NCBI RefSeq assembly: GCF_002157505.1
Contig: NZ_NFSC01000030.1
Coordinates: forward strand, 1 to 64,000
Source: Arthrobacter agilis
GTDB lineage: Bacteria > Actinomycetota > Actinomycetes > Actinomycetales > Micrococcaceae
Length of the DNA stretch: 64,000 nt
Reading direction: 5' to 3'
Shown piece after piece: positions 17,941 through 27,787 of the stretch (the first letter of the stretch is position 1; every line of letters begins with the position of its first letter). The notes beneath the pieces were generated by a model that did not search any database, had not been told where the DNA came from, and saw nothing but the letters and a program-made list of their open reading frames with translations. The translations under genes were made by a program, and so were the position numbers.

Positions 17941-19170
17941 GTGAGCGGCATCGCACCAGCTCGGAGAACGAGTCTGCTCGGCATTGGAGACCAAGGTCTT
18001 ATCGCCATCACTAACCTGGCACTCGTGATCTTCGCTGCCCAGGGGGGCACGCACAGCATTGCAGCTTTCGCACTTGTAACTGCTGTCTACTTCGGGCTGC
18101 TTAGTTTGGGTCGTGCACTACTCGCGGAGCCACTCCTAGCTTTGCCTTCAGCAGAACGGGGAGGACCATACCTCCGCCTCGCTCTAGTCGTCGCTGTGCT
18201 TAGCGGAGGACTTGCAGCGCTCGCGACAGCAGTTTTCTTGCCCTTCGCTGCAGAATATTGGGCCATAGGAATGGCAACAAGCGCGCTTCTCATCGCAGAG
18301 TTTTCGAGGATCAGAGCGTACGCCTTTGAGAAACCAGCAGCCGCTCTCGCAGCGGGCGTCAGCTCACTATTGATCGTGCTTGGAGCAGGGTTGCTTGATC
18401 AGAACTACGATTCCGAGCGCTGGCAGCGCTTGTTAGTGTACTGGGCGCTAGCAGGCTTAGTTTCAACTTCAATAACTTTGGCGTTAGCTGGAAGTGGCCG
18501 GGAGCGTCTCGGAAGTAACAAAGGGTGGTACCGGACGAAGATTTGGTCCAACGCTCGTAGCCTTGTCGTGGATGCCACAGGGACAGTTCTAATCGCCCAT
18601 GCCTCGTTGTACATCATTAGCTACTTCGGCGCAGCCAGCGACGTAGCCTCTATCCGCGCACTGTCCACCATTCTGTCCCCGCTTTCGCTTGTATTTACAG
18701 GGCTGACTCTCAGCCTCACTCCTCTTCTTAGTCGAACCAGGACCCAGCAATCCGATGGCGCCCTGAGAGTATTTTGGATTGCGATTGTAGGAGTCACGGT
18801 GGTTGGGGGAACGGTTGCGTTGTCCGTTGGGCAGATGATCATTACTGCGGTTTTCGGCATCGAGGCGACGCCAAATAAGCTCACTCTCGTTATCGCTGTT
18901 CTTTCTGCGGTGATCTTCGCTTTAGGGTCACCGATGCTCGCCCAAGTCAGAGTTTCTGGCAGGTACGCGACGATAGGTTGGGTTCGCCTAGCTTCTTCGG
19001 GCGTGCTGCTCGTCGGTTTGGTTGCGCTTGCAACGGGGAAGAACCTTCCAGCTGTTTTCTTCGTCCTGCAGGCACTACAGGCGATCATAATTGCAACCAC
19101 CGCAATTCTGTTGACAAGGGAAGCTAATAGGAGTCGTCTTCGTTCCGCGGAGGCCGAGGCTGCTAAGTGA
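17941..19170 (+). CDS. polysaccharide flippase-like membrane protein (Wzx-type)
   Basis: Integral membrane protein of 409 residues with about twelve hydrophobic helices. It starts SLLGIGDQGLIAITNLALVIFAAQ, as in the polysaccharide transporter/MATE-like (MOP) superfamily, and has a basic C-terminus. It is predicted to turn lipid-linked repeat units to the outer face for polymerisation. GTG 17941 is preceded by GGAAAGGGAA. Family assignment rests on topology and context; no short catalytic motif exists for this family. Confidence 0.78.
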   Translation: MSGIAPARRTSLLGIGDQGLIAITNLALVIFAAQGGTHSIAAFALVTAVYFGLLSLGRALLAEPLLALPSAERGGPYLRLALVVAVLSGGLAALATAVFLPFAAEYWAIGMATSALLIAEFSRIRAYAFEKPAAALAAGVSSLLIVLGAGLLDQNYDSERWQRLLVYWALAGLVSTSITLALAGSGRERLGSNKGWYRTKIWSNARSLVVDATGTVLIAHASLYIISYFGAASDVASIRALSTILSPLSLVFTGLTLSLTPLLSRTRTQQSDGALRVFWIAIVGVTVVGGTVALSVGQMIITAVFGIEATPNKLTLVIAVLSAVIFALGSPMLAQVRVSGRYATIGWVRLASSGVLLVGLVALATGKNLPAVFFVLQALQAIIIATTAILLTREANRSRLRSAEAEAAK

Positions 19171-19877
19171 TGGGCGTGGAAATAGCACTACGGAGCGGAG
19201 CGCCGAATTCATCATCAAGACTGGCCTTCGACCTCGTATAAATGAAGTGAGTCTCACTTGAGCACCTTGGACTTCACTTGGCGAAGTAACACGCCGCTGG
19301 CCAAAGGAACGCGGCTGGGTGGACACTGATGTGATTACCGGGTCGGTGATCAAGGCCCTGACGCTTGCACTGCACCGCTAACGCTGGCGAACTGATGCCG
19401 CTTATGCTGCATGCACCTCAGGGCATAACTTCTGCCTCACACCTGTTGTTGAGATTGCGCTGAAATCGTCCTCTGCGACCTTTATTGTTCTCCCTGCCCT
19501 CCGACCCGTTGCTGACACATGGCATTGGCGATCGAAGCAACCCGCGACTTGTGCGTTACCGCTAATGTACGTGTCGATGAAGGTGGGACGGCCGGGTTCG
19601 CAGATCTGCGGGCTGCGTTGTGAATCGCGACTGGGCGATCCGGTCCTGTGATGGTCCCAACTGATGTAACCTCCCTAAGGGGAGTCATCAGGAGACGGTG
19701 TCCGCCCCCACGTTTGTGAAAGCCACGGAACATCGGGCGAGAAATTTTTCCGCAAGAATTCGGAAAGCCAGCTCCGGTACGGCGGTCTGGCTGGCTTTCC
19801 ACGCAGGCTGCATGGCCAGTGAGGGTACGCTCGATCCTCCAGGTTCTCCGGGTCCCCAAACAGAAAGTACTTGATTC
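19171..19877. other. 0.7-kb gap inside the EPS operon
   Basis: No coding ORF that I can support. It contains a perfect 11-bp hairpin at 19762-19800 (GGAAAGCCAGC/GCTGGCTTTCC) about 80 bp before gmd, so gmd-fcl and downstream genes probably have their own promoter after this point. Confidence 0.5.
19762..19800. terminator. hairpin upstream of gmd
   Basis: GGAAAGCCAGC and GCTGGCTTTCC pair perfectly around a 17-nt loop. On the minus strand an AAAAATTT-type tract follows; on the plus strand there is no U-run. Confidence 0.5.
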
Positions 19878-20906
19878 ATGACCAAGAAGGCACTGATCAC
19901 CGGGATCACCGGGCAGGACGGCTCGTATCTCGCGGAGCTCCTGCTAAAGAAGGGCTACGAAGTTCACGGCCTCATTAGGCGTGCTTCAACCTTCAACACC
20001 ACTCGTGTAGACCACCTGTACGTGGATCCCCATGACCCTGCCGCACGGCTGTTCCTTCATTACGGGGACTTGAGTGACGGTTCACGTCTTGTGACGCTGC
20101 TCGCCGATATTCGGCCCGACGAGGTCTACAATCTTGCCGCGCAGTCGCACGTGCGCGTTTCCTTTGACGAGCCCGAGCACACGGCGGACACCACCGGGAT
20201 GGGTACCGTTCGCCTGCTTGAGGCGGTCCGGCTCGCCGGCATTGAAACGAAGTTCTACCAGGCGTCGTCGTCGGAGATGTTCGGCGCAACTCCCCCTCCC
20301 CAGAACGAGGAAACGCCTTTTTACCCCCGGTCGCCTTACGGCGCGGCGAAGGTTTACAGCTACTGGATCACGAAGAACTATCGTGAGGCCTATGGCATGT
20401 ACGCGGTGAATGGCATCCTCTTCAACCACGAGTCTCCCCGCAGAGGCGAAACTTTCGTGACGCGTAAGATCACGCGCGCCGTCGCCGCCATCAAGGCTGG
20501 TCAGCAGGAACACGTATATATGGGCAACCTCGATGCAGTCCGTGACTGGGGATACGCCGCCGAATATGTCGAGGGTATGTGGCGGATGCTGCAGGCCGAT
20601 GAGCCCGACGACTTCGTCTTGGCCACCGGGGGCAACTACACGGTGAAAGACTTCCTACGCATCGCTTTTGAACACGCGGGCTTGAACTGGGAAGACCATG
20701 TCAAATTCGACGAGCGCTATCTCCGCCCCACCGAGGTCGACGCTCTGGTCGGTGACGCTTCCAAGGCTCAGGACAAGCTCGGATGGAAGGCCACAATTCA
20801 CACGCCCGATCTCGCCCGACTGATGGTGGACGCTGATATCGAGGCCCTCAAGCACTCCGGACGCCACTGGATCGACTCGGTCGACCTCGAGTGCTGGAAG
20901 GTCTGA
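19878..20906 (+). CDS. gmd: GDP-mannose 4,6-dehydratase
   Basis: Cytosolic NADP-dependent SDR enzyme converting GDP-D-mannose to GDP-4-keto-6-deoxy-D-mannose, the first step to GDP-L-fucose. The 342 residues have the Rossmann motif [21 protein letters not shown]-type RRAST, the SSSEMFG and [15 protein letters not shown] segments (catalytic Glu and Tyr-x3-Lys) and the [17 protein letters not shown] signature. Family-standard length. Paired with fcl one base downstream. GDP-mannose must be supplied by genes outside the window. Confidence 0.97.
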   Translation: MTKKALITGITGQDGSYLAELLLKKGYEVHGLIRRASTFNTTRVDHLYVDPHDPAARLFLHYGDLSDGSRLVTLLADIRPDEVYNLAAQSHVRVSFDEPEHTADTTGMGTVRLLEAVRLAGIETKFYQASSSEMFGATPPPQNEETPFYPRSPYGAAKVYSYWITKNYREAYGMYAVNGILFNHESPRRGETFVTRKITRAVAAIKAGQQEHVYMGNLDAVRDWGYAAEYVEGMWRMLQADEPDDFVLATGGNYTVKDFLRIAFEHAGLNWEDHVKFDERYLRPTEVDALVGDASKAQDKLGWKATIHTPDLARLMVDADIEALKHSGRHWIDSVDLECWKV

Positions 20907-20907
20907 C

Positions 20908-21876
20908 GTGACAACAACGTTCACCCCTGGTCCTCTCGACCGCGATTCCGCGTTCTACATCGCCGGACACCGCGGACTCGTCGGCTCTGCCATTTGGCGC
21001 GTGCTTGAGAACGCGGGCTTCTCCGACCTTCATGGACAGACATCCAGAGAGTTGGACCTGAAAAACCGCTCGGCAGTCTTCGAGTATTTCGCCGCCGTCA
21101 AGCCGCGGTACGTAGTCCTGGCGGCAGCCAAAGTGGGCGGCATCATGGCGAACAACACCTACCCGGTTGACTTCCTCACGGAGAACCTCCAAATCCAGGT
21201 GAACGTGCTTGACGCCGCTCGGGAATATAACGTGGAGCGAGTCCTTTTTCTCGGATCCTCTTGTATCTACCCCAAGTTTGCGCCTCAGCCCATCCGGGAA
21301 GACTCGCTCCTTACGGGGCATCTTGAGCCGACCAATGACGCGTACGCCATCGCGAAAATCGCCGGTATCATGCATATCCAGGCCGTGCGTCGCCAGTACG
21401 GTCTCCCGTGGATTTCGGCGATGCCCACCAATTTGTACGGTCCCGGCGACAACTTCTCGCCTGAAGGCTCCCACGTGCTGCCAGCACTCATTCGCCGGTA
21501 TGACGAAGCCGCGCGGAGTGGTAGCGAAACAGTGACCAACTGGGGAACTGGCTCGCCTCGACGGGAATTTCTCCACGTAGACGACATGGCTGCGGCATGC
21601 TTGCACCTTTTGGAGCACTACGACGGGCCCGAGCAGGTCAACGTCGGTACCGGAACGGACGTCACAATCAAGGAACTTGCCGAGACCGTGGCCGCTGCCG
21701 TGGGCTTTGAAGGCAGCATTGAATGGGACACCAGTAAGCCCGACGGCACCCCACAGAAACTTCTTGATGTGTCCAAGCTGACTCAGGCCGGTTGGACTGC
21801 AGGAATCAGCCTGGAAGATGGCGTGAAGAACACGGTCGGCTGGTACCGCGCGAATCAGACAAGCCTGCGCGGTTAG
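20908..21876 (+). CDS. fcl: GDP-L-fucose synthase
   Basis: Epimerase/reductase that converts the gmd product to GDP-L-fucose with NADPH. The 322 residues show IAGHRGLVGSAIWR (Rossmann), AAAKVGGIMANNTYP, LGSSCIYPKFAPQPI, NDAYAIAKIAGI (Tyr-x3-Lys) and NLYGPGDNFSPEGSHVLPAL, all diagnostic for the WcaG family. GTG 20908 lies one base after the gmd stop with GGAAGG 6 bp upstream, so the pair is co-translated. It implies fucose in the polymer made by this locus. Confidence 0.97.
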   Translation: MTTTFTPGPLDRDSAFYIAGHRGLVGSAIWRVLENAGFSDLHGQTSRELDLKNRSAVFEYFAAVKPRYVVLAAAKVGGIMANNTYPVDFLTENLQIQVNVLDAAREYNVERVLFLGSSCIYPKFAPQPIREDSLLTGHLEPTNDAYAIAKIAGIMHIQAVRRQYGLPWISAMPTNLYGPGDNFSPEGSHVLPALIRRYDEAARSGSETVTNWGTGSPRREFLHVDDMAAACLHLLEHYDGPEQVNVGTGTDVTIKELAETVAAAVGFEGSIEWDTSKPDGTPQKLLDVSKLTQAGWTAGISLEDGVKNTVGWYRANQTSLRG

Positions 21877-21965
21877 ACTCGGCAAGGCAATCCCCGCTTA
21901 TCGGCATGGCCGCTGACTTCGCCCCTGAGGCGTCCAGTACCAACAAGCATCTAGAGAGGTCTCCT

Positions 21966-23426
21966 TTGGAGCTGAGTGACTACCTACGTATTCTGCGGCG
22001 TAACTGGCTGCTCATCACTGTGTGCGCCGTCGTCGGCCTACTACTAGGCGCCGTCGCGTCCTTCGCGGTTCGCCCCACCTACACCGCTCAAACGAAGCTC
22101 TTCGTTGCAACTCAAAGTTCTGGCAGTGTGCAGGATCTGCAGCAGGGCAATACCTTCACGCAAGCACGCGTGCAGTCGTACGTAGAAACGGTGACCGAGC
22201 CGCTGGTACTGCAGCCTGTTGTTGATTCGCTCGGTCTCGACATGAGTTCCGCCGAGCTAGCGGATAAAGTGTCCGCCACTGCTGACCTGAATACAGTGAT
22301 CATCACAATCGCTGTCGAAGACACCTCTCCTGTCCAGGCTGCTGCAATCGCACAGGCCACCGCCGATAGTCTCGTAGATTCGGTCGGTGGTCTCGAGAGT
22401 CCGGCAGAGGGGGGTAACTCCCCCGTCAACCTCACGGTCATCACGCCTGCCATCGCTCCCGCCCAACCGTCTGCACCGAATACGCTCTTGAATCTGGCGC
22501 TGGGACTTCTTGTGGGGCTTGCCCTAGGGCTTGGCGCCGCCGTACTTCGGACAGCATTGGATACCAAGGTGCGCGGGGAATCCGACCTGCGTCGAATTAG
22601 TGATGCCCCGTTGCTCGGGGGGATTTCTTTCGACGCGGACGCGCAAAAGAAACCTCTACTCACCCAGGCGCCGACGCAAAGTCCTCGAGCCGAGTCCTTT
22701 CGCCAGATCCGGACGAACCTGCAGTTCGCTCACGTAAGTCATAAGTCCAAGTCCGTGCTGGTGACGTCTTCGCTGCCTGGAGAAGGTAAGAGCACTACAG
22801 CAACGAACTTGGCGCTCGCCATCGCACAGGGTGGCCAGTCCGTAGTGCTCGTCGACGCTGATCTCCGGCGTCCCCGGGTGAATGAGTACCTGGGACTGGA
22901 GCGCAATGCTGGCCTCACTACTGTCCTGATTGGGCGCGCTGACCTCGAAGACCTCCTGCAGCCGTGGGGTACCGACGAGCTGTACGTCCTGACGGCTGGC
23001 CAGATTCCGCCGAACCCGAGCGAGTTGCTCGGTTCCGAGGCAATGAAGAATTTGATCGCGCGACTCGAACAGAAATTTGACGCCGTGATCATCGATGCGC
23101 CTCCCCTGCTTCCCGTAACCGACGCCGCGGTCCTCGCTCAACAGGTGGGTGGTGTAGTGCTCGTCGTCGGATCGTCCAAGGTAAATCTGCCTAACCTCCA
23201 GAAGTCGCTTCAGAACCTTGAGATGGTCAACGCCGAGCTATTAGGCGTCGTCATCAACCTGTTGCCGAGCAAGGGCCCGGACGCGTACGCCTACAACTAC
23301 TACTCCTACGATTCGAAAGTGACTCTCCCGGAGGCCGAGGCGCCAGCCACCACCAGGAGCTCTCCTAAGAGCAGTCGCTCCGACTTCGACGAGCGGATTT
23401 TCGGGTTACGGTCTCAGGAAGAGTAA
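21966..23426 (+). CDS. polysaccharide co-polymerase / tyrosine autokinase (Wzc/CpsCD fusion)
   Basis: Membrane protein setting EPS chain length and export through autophosphorylation. It opens LELSDYLRILRRNWLLI with a first helix (AVVGLLLGAVASFAV), then a Wzz domain, a second helix near 165-185, and a BY-kinase domain with Walker A SSLPGEGKSTTATNLA, A' VLVDADLRRP and B VIIDAPPLLP. A Tyr cluster YAYNYYSYDS is near residues 440-450, the likely phosphorylation sites, and an acidic tail ends the protein. I favour TTG 21966 (AGAGAGG at 6 bp; family N-terminus). ATG 21906 would add 20 residues. Likely substrate of the phosphatase at 8711-9286. Confidence 0.92.
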   Translation: MELSDYLRILRRNWLLITVCAVVGLLLGAVASFAVRPTYTAQTKLFVATQSSGSVQDLQQGNTFTQARVQSYVETVTEPLVLQPVVDSLGLDMSSAELADKVSATADLNTVIITIAVEDTSPVQAAAIAQATADSLVDSVGGLESPAEGGNSPVNLTVITPAIAPAQPSAPNTLLNLALGLLVGLALGLGAAVLRTALDTKVRGESDLRRISDAPLLGGISFDADAQKKPLLTQAPTQSPRAESFRQIRTNLQFAHVSHKSKSVLVTSSLPGEGKSTTATNLALAIAQGGQSVVLVDADLRRPRVNEYLGLERNAGLTTVLIGRADLEDLLQPWGTDELYVLTAGQIPPNPSELLGSEAMKNLIARLEQKFDAVIIDAPPLLPVTDAAVLAQQVGGVVLVVGSSKVNLPNLQKSLQNLEMVNAELLGVVINLLPSKGPDAYAYNYYSYDSKVTLPEAEAPATTRSSPKSSRSDFDERIFGLRSQEE

Positions 23427-23472
23427 CGAGCAGGGCGCTGACAAGCGCCGCGCCACAGGCTATGGGGAACTG

Positions 23473-24918
23473 GTGTCGGTCATAAAAGAATGTAACGGAT
23501 GGGCCCAGCGCTATGGGCGCCGGTTGGCGGTCGTCGACGCTGCTGTTGTTCTTTGGGCAACAGTCGGGGCGTTGCTTGTTCGATTCGGTGTGCCGGAGAC
23601 GGAGCGACTTAGCGCGACTGAACAGCCCTACGTGGTCTTGTCTCTTGTCCTCTCTGCCGGATGGTGGGTGATGCTCTCTCTGCGGGGTAGCCGCGAGGCT
23701 ACTGTCCTTGGCCACGGCACGGAGGAGTACAAGCGGGTGGTTAGTGCCTCCCTGATTCTCTTCGGACTGGTCGCCATCGTCAGCTACGCACTGCAACTCG
23801 ATACGGCCAGAGGCTACGTGGGGGTCGCGCTCCCGGCCGGCCTCGTGATGCTGTTGCTATCGCGTCTCATAGTGCGGCGACTGCTCCATGTTGAACGCAC
23901 CCAGGGCAGGAGCTCGCTCCGCGTGTTGGTGATTGGAAGCACCAGCGGGGTACAACACCTTGCGGACTCCCTTCGGGCGCAACCCATGGCTGGTTACATT
24001 CCCGTAGGGGCGTACCTCCCGGGAGTCGAATCGCACGCGAGTACTGCCGAAGGCCTGGACCTGCCGATCGTCGGTAGGGCGATCGAGGCTGACGGGATTG
24101 TCGCGGATATCAAAGAATTCCAGCCGGACGCGGTAGCGCTCTCGAGTAGCACCCAACTGGCACCGGAAACCATTCGAGCGCTTGGCTGGGCCCTTGCAGA
24201 CCTCAACATCCGCCTCATTTTGGCGCCTGCGCTCACAGATGTCGCGGGACCGCGCATCCACACGCAGCCGATGGCCGGTCTCCCCCTGATTCACGTGTCA
24301 ACTCCCAACCTCGAAAAAGGTCAGCGCTTCGTAAAGCGCACAACGGACATCGTCGGAGCCAGCTTCCTGATTGTCGCGTTGTCGCCATTGCTGGTTCTGA
24401 TAGCCCTGCTCGTCCGGTTCGGGTCAGAGGGACCGGTTCTTTTCCGTCAGGAGCGAGTGGGAACTGCTGGCCAGCGCTTCGAAATGTACAAGTTCCGATC
24501 AATGGTGATGGATGCCGAAGCTCGGCTTGAAGAACTTCGCGAGAACCACGAAGGCAATGAGGTCCTGTTTAAGCTAAAGAACGACCCCCGCATTACCAAA
24601 GTGGGCGGAGTATTGAGGAAGTTCAGCCTCGATGAGCTGCCTCAGTTGTTCAATGTTCTTGAGGGTTCGATGTCCCTCGTGGGACCACGGCCTCCACTGG
24701 CAGCCGAAGTGGAGCGCTACGACATTCGGGCCCATCGTCGGCTCCTAGTCCGCCCGGGCATGACGGGCCTCTGGCAGGTCAGCGGTAGGTCGCTGCTCTC
24801 GTGGGACGAAACCGTTCGGCTCGATCTCTACTACGTGGAGAACTGGTCCTTCCTGGGTGACTTGACCATCCTGCTCCGTACCTTCAAAGCCGTTGTCGGC
24901 CGCCACGGCGCCTTCTGA
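23473..24918 (+). CDS. undecaprenyl-phosphate sugar phosphotransferase (EPS priming enzyme)
   Basis: Polyprenyl glycosylphosphotransferase of the WbaP/CpsE class, which transfers a hexose-1-phosphate to undecaprenyl phosphate and starts the repeat unit. The 481 residues have four N-terminal helices, a CoA-binding-like middle domain (RVLVIGSTSGVQHLADSL), a fifth helix and the catalytic domain with KRTTDIVGASF, FRQERVG, FEMYKFRSMV, SLDELPQLFNVLEG, MSLVGPRPP and VRPGMTGLWQVSGRS. GTG 23473 with GGGGAA upstream. Lies between the kinase and the DUF4012 gene in one transcription unit. Confidence 0.95.
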   Translation: MSVIKECNGWAQRYGRRLAVVDAAVVLWATVGALLVRFGVPETERLSATEQPYVVLSLVLSAGWWVMLSLRGSREATVLGHGTEEYKRVVSASLILFGLVAIVSYALQLDTARGYVGVALPAGLVMLLLSRLIVRRLLHVERTQGRSSLRVLVIGSTSGVQHLADSLRAQPMAGYIPVGAYLPGVESHASTAEGLDLPIVGRAIEADGIVADIKEFQPDAVALSSSTQLAPETIRALGWALADLNIRLILAPALTDVAGPRIHTQPMAGLPLIHVSTPNLEKGQRFVKRTTDIVGASFLIVALSPLLVLIALLVRFGSEGPVLFRQERVGTAGQRFEMYKFRSMVMDAEARLEELRENHEGNEVLFKLKNDPRITKVGGVLRKFSLDELPQLFNVLEGSMSLVGPRPPLAAEVERYDIRAHRRLLVRPGMTGLWQVSGRSLLSWDETVRLDLYYVENWSFLGDLTILLRTFKAVVGRHGAF

Positions 24919-24953
24919 GTTTCCCCTTGCCCACTGCACAAAGGACCTCCTGA

Positions 24954-26855
24954 ATGACTGACGGATACTCGACGAGCGCCGGGTCAGCACGACCTGGTGC
25001 AATTCGGGCGGCAAGTGAACGGTCGCGTACGCGAAAGAGCGACCGCGGCAAGCGCATTCGCCTGCTACTTGTGGTTGTCGCTGCCGTCCTGGTGCTTCTC
25101 GCAGCAGTGGGCAGTTGGTTGACTTACCGAGCACAGCAGATCCGGAGCAATCTCGAAAGCAGCATATCGCTGTTGCCCGAACTGCAGGCGGCCGTCATCG
25201 AGCGCAACACAGAGCGCGCCAGCGCGGTCACAGCACAACTGCAGTACCACACGAGTGCAGCTCGTGCTGCCGGCACCGATCCTCTCTGGACAGCCGCTGG
25301 CGTTCTTCCGTTCGTCGGACAGAATTTCAGTGCAGTATCCGAGGTAACGGTGTCGGCCGACGACGTCGTGAGTCGCGCCGTCGCGCCGATGGTCGACAAG
25401 TTCGCAGCTTTGGATTGGGACTCCCTAACCCCCGTTGACGGGCGAATCGACACCGCTCCCCTATCCCACATCTCGCCGACCTTGTCCGCGGCAGCCAACA
25501 CGGTTGAGCTTTCCTACGGCCGTCTTGAGGGCATCGACCGTTCAAGGTTGCTTCCGCAGATTGCCAAGCCGCTCGAAGACGCCGTTGAGGCACTTGACGA
25601 AGTGCGCAAACCCATCAATGGTGCGTCCCGAGCGAGCCAGTTGCTGCCATCGATGCTGGGGGCCGAGGGATCCCGCAAGTACCTGGTGCTGGTGCAAAAC
25701 AGTGCGGAAGTCCGGGCAACGGGCGGCATTGCCGGTGCATTGGCCGTTCTCACCGTCGATGATGGTCGTATTTCCTTGACCGACCAGGGCAGCGCCTCCG
25801 AAATGGGGAGGTTCAGCCCGCCGCTCGAGGTGGATCCCGAGCAGGAACAGATCTATTCGTTCCGGATGGCCTCATTCATGCAGAGCGTGAACCTGACCCC
25901 CGACTTCCCGACTGCCGCTTCGACGGCACAGCGAATGTGGGAGGATCGCCACCCTGAATCGCGCATTGACGGTGTGATCGCCATTGATCCAATGGTGTTA
26001 GCCAACATTCTGTCAGCGACAGGACCCGTAGAAGTTGGTGACTACGGGGATCCGGCAGTCGATGCACTGCTCGCGGAGACCGAGCTGCCTTCTGCCCTCG
26101 ACTCAACCAACGTGGTGCCGACACTCCTCTCTGATGTCTATGCCCAAATCGAGGACCCTGCTCTACAAGACAAGTACTTCGCAGCTGTGGCCGGCAAGGT
26201 CTTCGGAGCGCTGACGGACGTGCAGGAGGACGGTACGCAACTGGTGGAGGCACTAGTCACGAGCGCAGAGCAGGGCCGCATGTACCTGTGGTCCGCGTCG
26301 CCGGATGAGCAGGACCTCTTGGCGCAGACTGGACTTGCCGGCGCGACTCTTGGACCTACTGTCGGAGGAACCGCCTTCGGCGTGTATTTCAATGACGGCA
26401 CCGGGGCCAAGATGGATTACTACGTCCGACGTACCGTGCAACTAGTCAGGACCTGCCCGGGCGACGGTTATTCTCAGTACACCGTTCGGGTTACCCTCAG
26501 GAACACTGCGCCGGCCGACGCGGCCACGTCATTGCCGGCCTACGTGACCGGTGCTGGCGTTTTTGGCGTCGCACCTGGAAGAGTCCGGACCAATACGATC
26601 GCCTACGGTCCCGCGCAGTCCCTCCTGCAGACCGCCCGGATCAACGGCAACGAAGTATCACTGGGCTCCTTCGGTCACGGCAATCGGCCGGTAGGCGTTC
26701 TGACGACGGAGTTGGGGCCCGGCGATGCAGCGACGATCGAGATGGACTTCACGAAGGTGGTTCAGGACAACGAACCCGTCCTGGACGTCACCCCCACCGT
26801 GCAGGATCCCGCCGACGTCATCCTTCCGCTCGAGTCGACCGGGCCCTGTAATTAG
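24954..26855 (+). CDS. DUF4012 membrane-anchored protein
   Basis: Protein of 633 residues with a basic cytoplasmic start (RSRTRKSDRGKRIR), one membrane helix at about 36-58 and a long extracytoplasmic domain. The domain contains YLVLVQNSAEVRATGGIAGA, which matches the DUF4012 hallmark, and a later DGVIAIDPMVLANIL segment. The function of DUF4012 is unknown; the family often sits beside EPS genes in actinobacteria. ATG 24954 follows AAAGGA at 8 bp and lies 35 bp after the priming enzyme. A hairpin with U-run ends the operon. Confidence 0.85.
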   Translation: MTDGYSTSAGSARPGAIRAASERSRTRKSDRGKRIRLLLVVVAAVLVLLAAVGSWLTYRAQQIRSNLESSISLLPELQAAVIERNTERASAVTAQLQYHTSAARAAGTDPLWTAAGVLPFVGQNFSAVSEVTVSADDVVSRAVAPMVDKFAALDWDSLTPVDGRIDTAPLSHISPTLSAAANTVELSYGRLEGIDRSRLLPQIAKPLEDAVEALDEVRKPINGASRASQLLPSMLGAEGSRKYLVLVQNSAEVRATGGIAGALAVLTVDDGRISLTDQGSASEMGRFSPPLEVDPEQEQIYSFRMASFMQSVNLTPDFPTAASTAQRMWEDRHPESRIDGVIAIDPMVLANILSATGPVEVGDYGDPAVDALLAETELPSALDSTNVVPTLLSDVYAQIEDPALQDKYFAAVAGKVFGALTDVQEDGTQLVEALVTSAEQGRMYLWSASPDEQDLLAQTGLAGATLGPTVGGTAFGVYFNDGTGAKMDYYVRRTVQLVRTCPGDGYSQYTVRVTLRNTAPADAATSLPAYVTGAGVFGVAPGRVRTNTIAYGPAQSLLQTARINGNEVSLGSFGHGNRPVGVLTTELGPGDAATIEMDFTKVVQDNEPVLDVTPTVQDPADVILPLESTGPCN

Positions 26856-26896
26856 CTGCCTCAAGGGGACGGCGCGTTAACACTGCGTTACATCTC

Positions 26897-26920
26897 GCCG
26901 GACCAAGGTCCCGGCCTTTT
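26897..26920 (+). terminator. rho-independent terminator of the EPS operon
   Basis: GCCGGACC AA GGTCCCGGC hairpin with one bulged C, followed by CTTTT, 40 bp after the DUF4012 stop. Confidence 0.75.
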
Positions 26921-27109
26921 CATACCTAGGTGGCACTGCTAGCTTGTGAGTGGAGATGCTTCTCATCCAAGTAGCACAGGTTGGTTATTAGAGTAATTCC
27001 GGGCTGTGCTATATGGTGTGAAAAGTCGATCCAGGGCGTTTGGGGAACGAAGGCCCGGTCACTTCACCTGTTTTTCTCTCGTCTCATTCATCTTTTCTGG
27101 GGAGCCATC

Positions 27110-27727
27110 ATGAACAAAACCGCCTCCGTCCTGGCCATCGCCGGGACCCTTACTTTCCTCGGAGCAGGCGCCGCCCAGGCAGCACCCGTGTCCACTCCCG
27201 CCTACGTACCCTCACAGGGCGGTGCCGTCAGCGACGGCACCGTTACTCCGGGCGCAACCGTCACCTTCACCGGCGTCGATGGCTTCTTCGGTCCGTTCGA
27301 AACAATCACCATTACCGTTGATCGCTCCAACGGCAGGCCCGGGGGTCCTGGATTCAGTCCCCAAGGGGCTGGTACGGCCCGCGGCGGCCTCATTGTGCTC
27401 AATGCTGTTGTCCTGACCGAACAGGTCAAGGCTGACGCGAACGGGAACTTCTCCTACTCCGTCAAGCTTCAGGAAGAGGGCGTCTACACGCTGACCGCTT
27501 CCAACGCATCGGGCAAGTCGCTGACCCAGACCGTCGTCGTCGACGCTGCCAACGCAGTCGATGGCACCACCGGCACGACCGGCGGCACGACCACCACCAA
27601 GGGCGGCCTGGCCAACACCGGCATCGATTCCGGCATGCTCCTCTGGGGCGCAGCGGGCATCGGCGCACTCGGCCTGGGCGCTGGCAGCATCGTCGTATCG
27701 CGTCGCCGCGCAGGCGCCGAAGCGTAA
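27110..27727 (+). CDS. LANTG-anchored small surface protein 1
   Basis: Secreted wall protein of 205 residues. It has a signal peptide (MNKTASVLAIAGTLTFLGAG, cleavage near AQA-AP) and an Ig-like/carbohydrate-contact type domain (DGTVTPGATVTFTG, ETITITV, GNFSYSVKL). A Thr/Gly linker follows, then the sorting signal LANTG at 167-171, a hydrophobic helix and the RRR tail. LAxTG motifs are recognised by class E sortases of high-GC actinobacteria (established knowledge); no sortase is in the window. ATG 27110 follows GGGGAG at 7 bp. It has its own terminator. Confidence 0.82.
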   Translation: MNKTASVLAIAGTLTFLGAGAAQAAPVSTPAYVPSQGGAVSDGTVTPGATVTFTGVDGFFGPFETITITVDRSNGRPGGPGFSPQGAGTARGGLIVLNAVVLTEQVKADANGNFSYSVKLQEEGVYTLTASNASGKSLTQTVVVDAANAVDGTTGTTGGTTTTKGGLANTGIDSGMLLWGAAGIGALGLGAGSIVVSRRRAGAEA

Positions 27728-27744
27728 CAACCCCGCACCACTCT

Positions 27745-27787
27745 CGAAGCGGACAGGCCCTACCCGGCCTGTTCGCTTCGTTCGTTT
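27745..27787 (+). terminator. terminator after the first LANTG gene
   Basis: CGAAGCGGACAGGCC pairs with GGCCTGTTCGCTTCG (15 bp, one wobble) around CTACCC, followed by TTCGTTT. Confidence 0.85.
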
